Below are positions 37,751-48,149 of a stretch of 64,000 nucleotides of DNA, in pieces. The notes below the pieces were generated by a model that was given only the letters and a program-made list of their open reading frames with translations, searched no databases and was not told the origin of the DNA. The first letter of the stretch is position 1, and each line of letters opens with the position of its first letter. The DNA comes from Tenebrio molitor (taxonomy: Eukaryota > Arthropoda > Insecta > Coleoptera > Tenebrionidae), in the NCBI RefSeq assembly GCF_963966145.1, contig NC_091046.1, positions 13,206,001-13,270,000 on the forward strand, given 5' to 3'. A program made the translations under genes and the position numbers.

Positions 37751-38302
37751 TAATAATTTATAATTCTTCCTCTAGCGAATTCAGAAATTTTACCTATGTA
37801 GTCAGATACTTTTCATCAGGAATGTAGAAATCATACACTTTTCGCCCGGGACTGTGGTCAGATTAGATCTGCATTAAATTTGCGGCGATCTGCATCAATT
37901 ATGGAGATGTGCTTTCGTTTTCAATGGCATCGGACTTACTTCAGATATTCGCTAAATATAACAAACATTATATAGCAAACGATTACAACTTACAACTGTT
38001 TTCTTATTATCACTGAAGGGCAATCTTGCGCTATTTTTGACATTTGACATTTGATCTGACATCCATGGACACGCCCACAACGGGCGGCATGTCTTTAACC
38101 ACAATGGAACCGGTTAAATATTAGGTAATAATTTCGTTAGTTCGCTTTTTTAGAGGATTTTTTTTAATGGGGCTAATTTAATTATTAAATATTTCGTGTA
38201 ATTGATAAATAAATCGTGACAAATGCTTCAAATGACCTTGCATTTTACTCGGTCGAGCCGCCTATGGACACTTCTACTCCTAGGACTTGAAGTACTTCTA
38301 TA
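37751..38302. other. Non-coding spacer
   Basis: Unique sequence; a small hairpin, CGCCCACAACGGGCG, lies near 38075. Nothing else is recognised. Confidence 0.5.
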
Positions 38303-38648
38303 GTGGAAACACTTTAAGGAGAACATGTTAAGTCATCCAAATCTGTCACTGATGTTTTGTCCAGTGGCGTATCATTAGCGTTATTTGAATTATTATGATA
38401 TATTCAGCCTTGGAAAAGAAGAAAAGAACTGATTTTAATGCAATAAAAAACAACCCAGAAATCAAGAAACACAACTAAACGAATACTGCCAATGCAAATC
38501 ACAAAAGAGCGCTAGCGTACGCCTCTGGCAGCATGGCCGGTCAACCATTCATTCCTTCCTACCCTTAATTTTGAAAAATGAACTCGACTGACGTATTCCG
38601 TCTACTGCGCAACTTTATTGGTGCGTTCTCCTTAAAGTATTTTCACTC
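38303..38648. mobile_element. MITE with about 22-bp TIR
   Basis: GTGGAAACACTTTAAGGAGA on the left and, inverted, GAGTGAAAATACTTTAAGGA on the right, with TA at 38301-38302 and 38649-38650. The interior is non-coding. Confidence 0.75.
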
Positions 38649-39070
38649 TACTCCGCTCAGAAAAAAAGCCACTTTAACCGTCTCTATGGAACAGGACAAA
38701 TAGAATCTAAACAGATTTTGGAGAAAATAAAAAAAAATAATTTGTATATTTGTCACCGCCAATACATGAAATTACTCAGTCTTCGAATTGTCAAGCCAGT
38801 CTACAGAATAGCCAAATCGGCGGGCAATCTACGAACTTGTTTTTTGTTTTAGGCTGTTCGCAGATTGGTTAGCGGATTTTAAACAATCTGCAAAATGCCT
38901 CCTAGCTCAGACAATCTGAAAACGAACAAGACCCTGTCCTATCCTATCCTCACGTTCTAGTTAGTCTAGTTCACCGTGACTAGGTGAAGTGAGAACTTGC
39001 AATGATGCATACGCGTTGTCATTGTGAGTGGTAATAATGGCATTTGAGTCACAAATGATTAGAAATAGTA

Positions 39071-40171
39071 AAGTCCATTCACGTTGGATTTTCCCTGCCA
39101 AATTGTCGTCACGTTGCAAGCCTGCGCCTCCTTTCCTAGTAATTTTTACATTATCGTGTTTTATTCGTGATAGAGCGATTGAGAGCGATTTGACGTCTTT
39201 AATTTTGAATGTTAGTTTGACGTGTGAAATAAAGTCACAGATTTTTTAATAAAATTCTATTCTTGGGTGATTTTACCATGGCGAAAAGACAAAAGGTTAA
39301 TTTTAAAATTGCGTTAACCTTCCACAACTGACGTAATGTGACGAAACCCGCAAGCTAATACGGACTCAAGAAAAAATAGCTTCAGTTCGAAAATTAATTA
39401 GTTAGAATCTTTTAATATTTAATGTATTGTATGTATTAACATGATTATAATCTATTTACGTCCTTTATTGAGCAGTTTTAAGAATACAACGTTTTAAAGG
39501 TAATATGTACACCAAAAAAACTTAAATTAGAAAAAAATTATTAAGAATCAAAATACACCTTTCTTTTGTGGTATGCAATTGTAACAATACATTCTTGAAA
39601 CGTCACAACCACAATCAAAACGTAGAAGTGTCTCTGAATAACTGAAATTTTATTGCCAAATTTGTTCCATCATTTAGATGCATTCCTTACTTCCATCGCT
39701 TCCAATGAAAGAAACTTCACACAATTTCCTATTGGGTTCATTTTCTATAACTTATTCTTGCTCCTCATCACTCATCATGTTAGTCGCAGAAGGTTAAGTA
39801 GGTAAATGTAGTCATTAAGGGTTTTTTCACTTAATCAACAACGCAAGCAGAAAAATACAACACCAGTAGATAGGAGTTAGGTATTTTTTTTATACCTATT
39901 GTATGTTCCTAATCCTATCATACCGATTAACAACTGACACTATTTTTAGTGCAAATGATAACAAAATGGATGTATTATTTGAATATTTGAAAAATGACTG
40001 TTTCTTTGCTGACAGCGAATAACATAACCTCTACAGTCTACGAATGACTTGGTTACTTTATCAGCCCGTATTGGTGACATACACAGCTAAAGCATTTTTG
40101 AACTAAAAATCACACCGCCACAATATTGAATTATTTGACCTTGACTAGGAAAATCCAACGTGAATGGACTT
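39071..40171. mobile_element. 1101-bp TIR element, perfect 24-bp ends
   Basis: AAGTCCATTCACGTTGGATT onward (39071-39094) recurs exactly inverted at 40148-40171, with TA on both sides (39069-39070, 40172-40173). No transposase is recognised inside; open frames are short. It shares its right-hand TA with the start of the next element. Confidence 0.85.
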
Positions 40172-41409
40172 TAGTTTATTTAACGAGTTTGTGTGTAAAT
40201 TGGGCCTTTTTGGCATGAGTGGGCCAGTTTAAAACACGAGTGAAACGAGGCCTACGAGTGCCAAAAAACGCCCAATTTACATACGAACGAGTTGAATACA
40301 ACGTTTTTTTGTTCGACGAGCTCCTTAAAGTTGTGACATTTATCAAAATCCGTTCACACAGGAGAAAATTCTCAAATTCTGACAGTGTCGAATAAAAATA
40401 ATATTGATAGCCATTTACAAAAAAAAAAATACCTATCATACCGGGTGGGGCATCGTATACGCGCACGCGAGAAATCGCGACTTCTAATTAAATAAAATTG
40501 GCGAAATTTTATATACCTGACTAATTATTGATAAGGTTTATTTGAGAATGTTTAAAAAAAAATTTGTTAATAAATAAGGCCGTAACAGTTTTATTCGTTT
40601 TCTGAAATTAACTGTTCATTTACCTATAAAGTTTTTACAGTAAATGAATCTGTATCTGCTAGCCCATCAAACCCTGGTGGCACAATTACAAATTTTGACT
40701 TGGTTAGCTAAATAATTCGCTTTTTTATTTAAACGTAAATGAGACAGGTGATTTACGGCACAATGGTATAATTTCCCAACAAAGGTATAGCCGACCATTT
40801 TAAACCTTTTTGCCATAAAATTGACAGTTTCCATTGTCACCTAAATTTACGATAGCACAAGTAGCAGGTCATAAATAAAAATGATTTTAAAAGTTGAAAT
40901 GTAAAACTGCGTTTAATTCAAAATTTAATTGGTATTTTTTCCGTAGATTTCGTAAATAGGAAGTGAATCTGGGTAGGTTAGTATAAAAATCAGAATTTGA
41001 CTTTTTGGTTGAAATTTACATTTTATTTTTTTTGGCTTTGTTTGTAAGTGAAAAATTATCAAAAAATTACGAAATGTAGCTTACCAATAGCCAGAAAAAT
41101 TTCGACAATTTTATTTAATTAGAAGTCGCGATTTCTCGCGTGCGCGTATACGATGCCCCACCCGGTACAGTGTAATACGTATATTCTAAAAAATCTGACG
41201 TGGTTGAGAAACCGATAATATGAAATTGTTTAAAATTTCGTCTGGAAGAAAATGTAAATTTTTTTTATGAACCTTTTATAACAGATAAGTTTGAGGAACA
41301 CTGAAAGATTTGGAGCCTTTAAGGGGCTCGTCGAACAAAAAATCTCGTAGGCCTGGCTCACTCATGCCAAAAAGAACCCAATTTACACACGAACTCGTTA
41401 AATAAACTA
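40172..41409. mobile_element. Inverted-repeat element carrying a nested MITE
   Basis: TAGTTTATTTAACGAGTT onward is matched inverted at 41380-41409, followed inward on both sides by GTGTAAATTGGG, TTTTTGGCATGAGTG and TGTTCGACGAGC. The left arm is longer because it contains an extra inner palindrome (about 40200-40300, centre CACGAGTGAAACGAGGCC). Removing the nested 725-bp MITE leaves about 510 bp. The 96-codon minus-strand frame at 40176-40466 crosses two elements and is not a gene. Confidence 0.75.
40441..41165. mobile_element. 725-bp MITE with perfect 60-bp TIR
   Basis: CCGGGTGGGGCATCGTATAC onward (40441-40500) is repeated exactly inverted at 41106-41165, then continues with a few mismatches for about 10 more bases. 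TA flanks both ends (40439-40440, 41166-41167). The ends are GC-rich (GCGCACGCGAGAAATCGCGA) and the interior AT-rich and non-coding. Perfect ends suggest recent insertion. Confidence 0.93.
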
Positions 41410-41412
41410 CTA

Positions 41413-41857
41413 CAGGGTTATTCACCTAAGATGACGAGCCTGACCAGGTAAAAATTCAATCCAAAATGCACTTTACAAAGCATTCATTGTGTTTTAAATC
41501 AGGAATCCAAGTAAGTATTCTATTAATTTCAAAGGTAGGTATATCTGTCATTGCATTTTTGGTTCATATTTAGTATTTGAAAAGGTTTTCAAACGATGAC
41601 AGAACCGATATGATCCTACTTATCCATTACTTTTGTTATTTTAATTGCTTATTATTGTTATTAAATCATATTTTGCTGAGAGAGGTATTCTTCTGTCAGA
41701 ACGTGACATTCATTTGGCTGACGTTAAAAGCTGTCTATGTTTTATGGGCATTGTGATAATGACGGATAATGTAATAGGGATCGAGATTGCTTTGCGAATT
41801 GTCTTTTGGGTTGCATTTTTACTTGGTCAGGCTCGTCATCTTACGTGAATAACCCTG
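41413..41857. mobile_element. 445-bp MITE with about 70-bp TIR
   Basis: CAGGGTTATTCACCTAAGAT on the left and inverted CAGGGTTATTCACGTAAGAT on the right; the match continues through GACGAGCCTGACCA for about 70 bases with scattered changes. TA lies at 41411-41412 and 41858-41859. The 67-codon open frame inside is incidental. Confidence 0.9.
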
Positions 41858-41859
41858 TA

Positions 41860-44800
41860 TTATTAAATTTGTCCTTGATTTTTTATTGATTGTTTTCCAT
41901 TTACAACATCATCATCACTCGGTTATATTAAACGTTAATTAAATTTTAAAAGGTATTAAAACCCTTCAAGAATTATTCCTGATAATAAAAGTAGAAATGT
42001 ATTTGATAAAATAGAAATACATAATTATTTTTATGTATACGTCGTAACCAATATTTAAAAAATATTACTTGTAAAAGTCTGAAGTTGATGTTAACATAAA
42101 ATCAATAAATCACTGTGTAACTTAATTTTGTAAATTTTAAGTTGATGTCAAATATAAAATAACCAAACTGCTTCTATTTGAGGCATTTAAGTAATAAAAG
42201 GAAATATGTGAATAGACCCTAAGATTAAACTCTACCCAGGTGCCGAACATCCACTGACCCAGGATCTGTAACCTATTCCCTCGTTGAAACTTCAGAAAAT
42301 TTTAGTCCTGTGTTTTTGCCGTCTGAAATTAAAATCGCCTTCTTATTGAGCAGTAGAAATTCATGACACGGCTAGCTAATCCAGCGAACAGGTTCAATTG
42401 TCTTTAAAACTACACAATTTGCTGACGTTTGTGTTCTGATATTTGCAATAAATGTTTCAAAGTACAATTTCCGCACAAACTGCTGCAATGCTAAGCAAGT
42501 TGCATGCTAATGAAACTTTGGATATGACATTTTACATACTATATACGTATATTTGTTTCGTAAGGCAACTACAAGAGCGAATATTTACTGGCAAGTAAGA
42601 GTCAAAAGGTCTTTGAATGAAATAGCAATAGTTGAATAAAAGCAATTGAAGTTAACTAATTCACTAAAAGAGCTCTATTTTCAGGGAGTGCAGATATAGC
42701 CTGCATTCATCTCACTCCAATGCAATAAAACTGTCCCAAGTAACTGAGAGACGGGATTTCAATGTCCCATAACTTCAGTAGAACAGCAATGCGGAGAAAT
42801 TGAAAAGTTTCCAATACCTTCGTTAAAGAAAACGTGATTGAACTCGATATTATTAAGGTTAACTTTAGATATTTTTCAAGAAACACACCATATTTTCCAC
42901 ATTTTTCCTCAACCCAATTATCGATGATTACGCTTCTATTAGTTTTTTGTTTGCCGACAGTTCCGAAACGCGGAAAGTAACTCACGGTCGGAATGTACGT
43001 TAAAAGAAAACGGTTTAAATTGCAAGACAGACCTAATGAATTAAAGGAGGATGTTGAAAAAAGTTGAGTGGTTTTGCCTGTAACATGCAAAAACTTCAGG
43101 CGTACTCTGCAGTATGTGGCTAATATGAGTTACAGACTTGCACGACTAAATACCTAACCAAAGAAGTGTAAAATTGTATACAAAAGACCACCGCAAAAGT
43201 TTAATATCGTCAACATTTATTACGACTTACACTTGTCGAAAAAACCACCATGAAACTACCAATCGGAACGAGTCGTGTGAGAAGATGAAGCGACATCGAA
43301 AACGCGTTTCTTCGACACTTTCAATCAACGGATAAATATACTCGTATTTAAAACTGTGAAATTAAAGACAAAAATTCCGTTGCGACTCCTAAATTCGTCA
43401 CTTAATGGTCGCATAGTACAAAAATCAATCCGTTTGAAGAATTTAATAAATATTCTGTAAAACGTGATCACTCGACTTTCAAATAAATCCACGACGATTT
43501 TTCAGAAGCATTAATTTTTTGCGTTTCCGATTGTGTGGGCTACTTTCCAATAATTTTCTTGTGGTCAGCAAAATTGTTATGTCATCGTTTGTTATTATTT
43601 GTCATTTTTTATGTGAGTTGTACGATGTGAAATTAATTGAGTTAGTTTTCGAATTTTCGTAACGCTCTTAAGCATATTCTTCCAATAAATCTAGCGAACT
43701 TCAACTTCAAGGATTACTGTCATGAAAATTTAAAGCTCTGAAACTGATGTTTGTGCAAATTTGCCGAAGGTTCTTCTAACAGACGATATATAGTCACTGT
43801 TCTTGTCACACAAAACTATGTAAAGTTTTATAAAATGATGGAAACACCACGTATAATAGTAAATATTTGAAGAAATAATAGGACACCATTATTCACTGTT
43901 TAAATAAATATGAAATTAGATATAATTAAGGAATTAACACATTAGTTATTTTTAGTAGTTATAGCTCTAAAAGCTTTCTGATAGAATTGTACTCCGATAT
44001 ACTCGTATAATATAATAATAATTAATAAGTTTTGAGTAGGTACAATGTTTCTACGAAATGTGAACAATTTTTTTAACATTTTTGTCTATTTGAATTACTG
44101 TTACTTCAGTTCATCAACGCCCAATGAAAGAGCATTAATATGGAAAATTGTAATTCATTCGATACCAAATTCTGATCATCTACTTGATGTGTATTTATTA
44201 ATATTATGAATAATTTGATCAGGCAAAATTTTAAAATGTACGAGTATGTGAGAGAATATTACTTGGAAACATTTTAGCTAGTCAAGTTTAACACGATGCT
44301 TATTTCCATTTTACCTCTAGTATTTTCACCTAAGGAATTATTATTCAATTACAATACATCTAATTGGAAGAACAATAACAAGCACTAACAAGCAAAACAA
44401 TGTGATATATCGACGACAGCAAACCTCTCTTCTTATGATAGTGCAAACTTGTTCGTTATTTCTGCTCGTTTGTCATACCTAGTAAATTAAAGAAAATAAC
44501 ATAGTACATACAACAAATTTTGTTAGAGTGAACATACTCGTAAATGGTAATAATCAACGTGATTCCCAATTTCAACATTTACTCGTATTTCTATGATTGT
44601 CATCAAATCGTCGCTAACACCGCAAAAGGTCCTAACAAAAAAGTTGTAAAATTGAGTTACGTCCTTAGAACAGTTCAACTTGAAGCACCCGTTTCTCTTC
44701 CATTTATTTCTGTTTACAAAGTTAAGTTCCCCAAAAGAAACTGCACTGAAATAAAATAGTTGTTCTACTTCTATTGGATAATACTGTAGTTATTGAAGTG

Positions 44801-45002
44801 TTTTTCATTGGATAACAGGATTCATTACCCACGACCCGCAGAATAATAATTTCAAAACTCACGACAAATAGCAACTAGTCCAATCGCAAATTTTAATGCA
44901 ATAGTATCAAGTACGTATGCAAAGTAGTAATTGTAAAACATCAGTTTCAGTTTGCCTAATAATGAAACTTATTTATCAATTTCTCTTCATCGTTGTGGAA
45001 AA
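41860..45002. other. Non-coding AT-rich stretch
   Basis: No gene or repeat is recognised. The 127-codon minus-strand frame at 42707-43090 is the longest here but shows no domain, signal peptide or family pattern that I know. Confidence 0.45.
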
Positions 45003-45132
45003 AGTATAGTATTCTATTCGCGGGTAATGGCTATTACTCATTCGGATCAATTACGTCACTCGCTTTCGACTCGTGACACAAAATCAACCTCATGAGTAAT
45101 AGCCATCATTACCCGCTCGTTTAATAATATAC
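45003..45132. repeat. Foldback element
   Basis: The left arm (AGTATAGTATTCTATTCGCG, then GGTAATGGCTATTACTCA) matches the inverted right arm (TGAGTAATAGCCATCATTAC onward). The centre, CACTCGCTTTCGACTCGTG, is an inner imperfect palindrome like that at 6184. Confidence 0.8.
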
Positions 45133-45723
45133 TATTAATATACTTGCATTCAATTTCACAAATACAAATCACTTACAAATCGTCAGTATCACGTTAAAGT
45201 GTTAACTGCAAAATTAAAGCAAACTAATGTTAAATACTCAAAAAGCGTTTTATTTATCTTGAACAACCTAATGTTTGATGTTTTTATGTAAGCAATTATT
45301 ATTTCACTACAAAACTAACAGCTTCAAATATGTAATGAAATTAAATCAATCTGCCTTGGCTAAATTAATATTTGAGTTTCTATATACAGCGAGCGGTAAA
45401 AGTATGGAATAAGTTAATTAAAAATTAAATAATTTTTTTTTCAAAAAAATCTTTGAATGTTAGTTTATAAAAATACGTATTTTAATACCAAATAAAATTC
45501 CAAGCAATCGAGTTTCCAGTTTCCAGTGATCACGTCATCGTTTTTTTTTTTAATGGAAATCCCCTATTTTTTTTCTTGATTCTGATAGCCTTTTTAATTG
45601 TCTAAATGACAGTACAAAAATTTTGTTATCTTACATAAGGAAATTTTTGAGAAAAAAGTTGAACTGAAATGGCAACTTTAAAGAGTTTAATGGAATTGGT
45701 TATAGCACCAGTTGCCCATTATA
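45133..45723. other. AT-rich spacer
   Basis: Unique sequence with homopolymer runs; nothing recognised. Confidence 0.5.
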
Positions 45724-46043
45724 CAGCGTGTCCCAAAATTGGCGCACTAACTACTTATTACCTTATCGAGGATGTTTAAATGTACATGAGAAAAATATGG
45801 AAAAAATTCTTCAGACTTACCTTTTCAAATCGGGGAAGATTAAATGTAAATAAATTTGGCATCGTTGCATGTAGATAGTTTGAATAATAAAATTTACCTA
45901 CATTTTAGCACTATAGCAACCTGACAGAAATGAAAATACAAGGTGTATCTGAAATACTTTAAATCCTTATCGTTGAATATAGAATAAGTACCTATTACTT
46001 AGTAGCAAAGTAAAATTTTTTATCGCAAATAAATTAATTAATA

Positions 46044-46470
46044 CAGAGTCTATCTGAAATACGTGTGTTAATTTTAACCAGTGGAAGAACTCGCCAATTC
46101 ATGCAACTTTCCTCTATAACATTTCCACGAAAAAACATTACAAATTGATTTAAAATTTAGAAGAAATTTGTCATCAAAGTGTATACCCGCCTATGGGAAA
46201 GGACGAAAATTTTCTGTTGTGATAGAAACAGAGCCTTGTTAAAAAGTTACATTGTTATAGAAAAAATTAAACAATCAAAATTTAAATTCTCATGGTTACA
46301 AAAAATAGAAACTAGTTAATCACCCAAAACGACTCGTTTGATAAAAATTGAGGGGCAAAAAATCTTGGAATACTTTTGCGAATTTTGCAAAATGTTATAG
46401 AGAAAAGTTTCATAAATTGACCAGTTCTTTCACTGGTTAAAATTAATAAACTTATTTCAGATACACCCTG
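46044..46470. mobile_element. MITE, TATCTGAAATA family
   Basis: Left end CAGAGTCTATCTGAAATACG and inverted right end CAGGGTGTATCTGAAATAAG; the arms continue to TTAATTTTAACCAGTG and AGAACT. TA on both sides (46042-46043, 46471-46472). A further partial copy of this end (AAGGTGTATCTGAAATACTT) stands at about 45941. Confidence 0.85.
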
Positions 46471-46565
46471 TATACATAAAAATAAAACTCTGACACTAAA
46501 CTCATTTAATTTTGACTCCCATGGTGATATAACAAGTAAATAAATTATTGAAATTAATAATAATA

Positions 46566-46760
46566 AAAATTTTAAAATTCTGGATTAGGGAACACATTGG
46601 TAGTTGAAATTCAAAAAGGTATATTATTAAAACTCATGTCATATCGTGAGGAAGTTCCTTAACATTGATACAGAACATAATAAAACACAACAAAGTCAAA
46701 ATGTGGAGGCGAGACGCCGGTAATTATGTTGATTAGCACTGCACTATTACGTAACCATAT
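46566..46760 (+). mobile_element. 3' fragment of R2/R4-type LINE (copy 2)
   Basis: It is co-linear with the plus-sense complement of 54635-54800: both contain GTTGAAATTCAAAAAGGTAT, CTCATGTCATATCGTGAGGA and GTGGAGGCGAGACGCCGGTA, then TTATGTTGAT and GCACTGCACTATTAC. Only the last few dozen codons and the start of the 3' tail remain, in broken frames. Confidence 0.8.
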
Positions 46761-47130
46761 GTACACATTATTACCTTGTAATACATATTGTCGTAGTGGA
46801 TTTAAGATAATTTTTGAGATTTTTGAGATTTCCAAAGCTTCTAAATTCTTACTATGCAGGATTAGATGTTGGTAGTGATCTTGTACTGTGATAATATGTA
46901 CGATTCGGGGTAGTTTTCATGACAATTTAATACATACCGGGTGTCCACTCTCAAAGTCGAACATAGGCAATTAACACTGTGTGTTCAGTTTATAGATATT
47001 ATGCCATTATTTCGATACATCAATAAAATAAAGAATTAAATTATAATATTAAAGTAATTACTTAACAGTTTAAGGAGTTTTTATTATAAATTCTTTGAAA
47101 AAATTACAATGCAGTTCCTACCTTAGTTAA

Positions 47131-47690
47131 TTATAAATCTAAATAAATTGCTGAATTTAAATTTCCCTTTATTTCAAATGTTATTAAAAATCCCAGCCCA
47201 GTTCTAGTACGAATATTTACTCGAGTGTTTTCTTGAGCCCAATATCGCATGTTTTGAACATTTGGTTCATTATATAGTGTAAAAGTACATTCGTCTGTGA
47301 AGCAAATTGTCGACAGAAAGCGTCGATAATTAGCACGCTCCTGTAATTTCATAACAGGTTTCACTCTTACTTTCTTCATCAACAGCAAAAATCTATTGAT
47401 GACACTGTGTCTTGGAGGGATGATATCAAGGATGATATTTGTACTTCCTGAGGATATCCAGTATCCGCGATTGACTAAGGCCCGGTTGCATAAAGCAATG
47501 TCAAGTCGTTGTTAAAGTTAACATGATGTCAAGCGATCTGATTGGAGGATATTTAACATTTTATTTGAATCAGCCAATCAAATGGGCGTTGTTAGCTGAC
47601 ACGATGTTAACTAAGCTTTATGCAACCGGGCCATAAACTTACTTCAAGAGAAATTTGTCTTAATCTGTATGGAGTAACTATTCATTTTTC
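47131..47690 (-). pseudogene. Transposase remnant, several deletions
   Basis: Read on the minus strand, an ATG-like start near 47690 joins directly to the region that in the first copy encodes R-Q-I-S-L-E-V, so the HTH is lost. A MITE then splits the frame (47479-47632). From 47388 the frame includes F-T-D-E-C-T-F (first catalytic Asp) and W-A-Q-E-N-T-R-V-N-I. About 15 residues present in the first copy are missing before F-E-I-K-G-N-L-N, and coding ends soon after at 47131. The second and third Asp are absent. Confidence 0.88.
47479..47632. mobile_element. 154-bp MITE, Harbinger-like ends
   Basis: GGCCCGGTTGCATAAAGC (47479-47496) recurs exactly inverted at 47615-47632. Comparison with the first transposon copy shows that this block is an insertion. 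TAA stands directly before the left end and again one base after the right end, suggesting a 3-bp TWA duplication as in PIF/Harbinger MITEs, but the match is not exact. Confidence 0.85.
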
Positions 47691-48149
47691 CGCAAATAAT
47701 TTTGACAGTAATTTACCGAAATTCGCTGACTTAACCCAACAAATTACTAAATTTTTTGACAAATGCTGTCCAATTTGAAAATCATGACATGTCATATTTA
47801 AAAATCGCCAAGTTTTAAATTAGTATTTTAAAATAAAAAGCACCTTTAATCTTATTATTAGTATCATTTCAAGCGCAATAATTTTATCTTTCCATTTCCT
47901 TACCTGTAAGTTCAATTGGTGAGCAGGAATCAGCAAAAACTTTCAATACAATGTTAATTGCCTATGTTCGAGTTTGAGAATGCACAGGCTGTATAGTTCA
48001 AAATAATTGACCAGTTAAGTGACACGTTCAAAGACCCCGAAATCAGCAAATAAGTCCAATAGAATGTTTTTAACATTTTTCTCACGTTTACAATAATCTC
48101 TACTACACCCTAGTGCACCGTTAGTGCGCCATTTTTGGAACAGCCTGTA

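Larger units (their letters stand above)
46937..47991 (-). mobile_element. Deleted second copy of the 22921-24519 transposon
   Basis: Both ends carry CGAACATAGGCAATTAACA-type TIRs like those of the first copy, flanked by TA (46935-46936, 47992-47993). At 1055 bp it is shorter than its 1599-bp relative despite a 154-bp insertion. The 5' leader and the block around the first catalytic Asp remain; most of the HTH with its intron, and the region after the first Asp, are deleted. Confidence 0.92.
45724..48147. mobile_element. Outer element of a deep transposon nest
   Basis: The left end CAGCGTGTCCCAAAATTGGC and the inverted right end CAGGCTGTTCCAAAAATGGC, both continuing GCACTAAC, are flanked by TA (45722-45723, 48148-48149). 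About 24 of 28 end bases match. Inside lie a MITE (46044-46470), a LINE fragment (46566-46760) and a deleted DD41D-type copy (46937-47991) that itself contains another MITE. The same left end recurs at 63566. Confidence 0.7.

Noticed and set aside
40176..40466. 96-codon minus-strand open frame
   Set aside because: It crosses the boundary between an inverted-repeat element and a nested MITE, so it cannot be an ancestral gene.
42707..43090. 127-codon minus-strand open frame
   Set aside because: Mixed low-complexity sequence without domain, signal peptide or splice context; no support beyond length.
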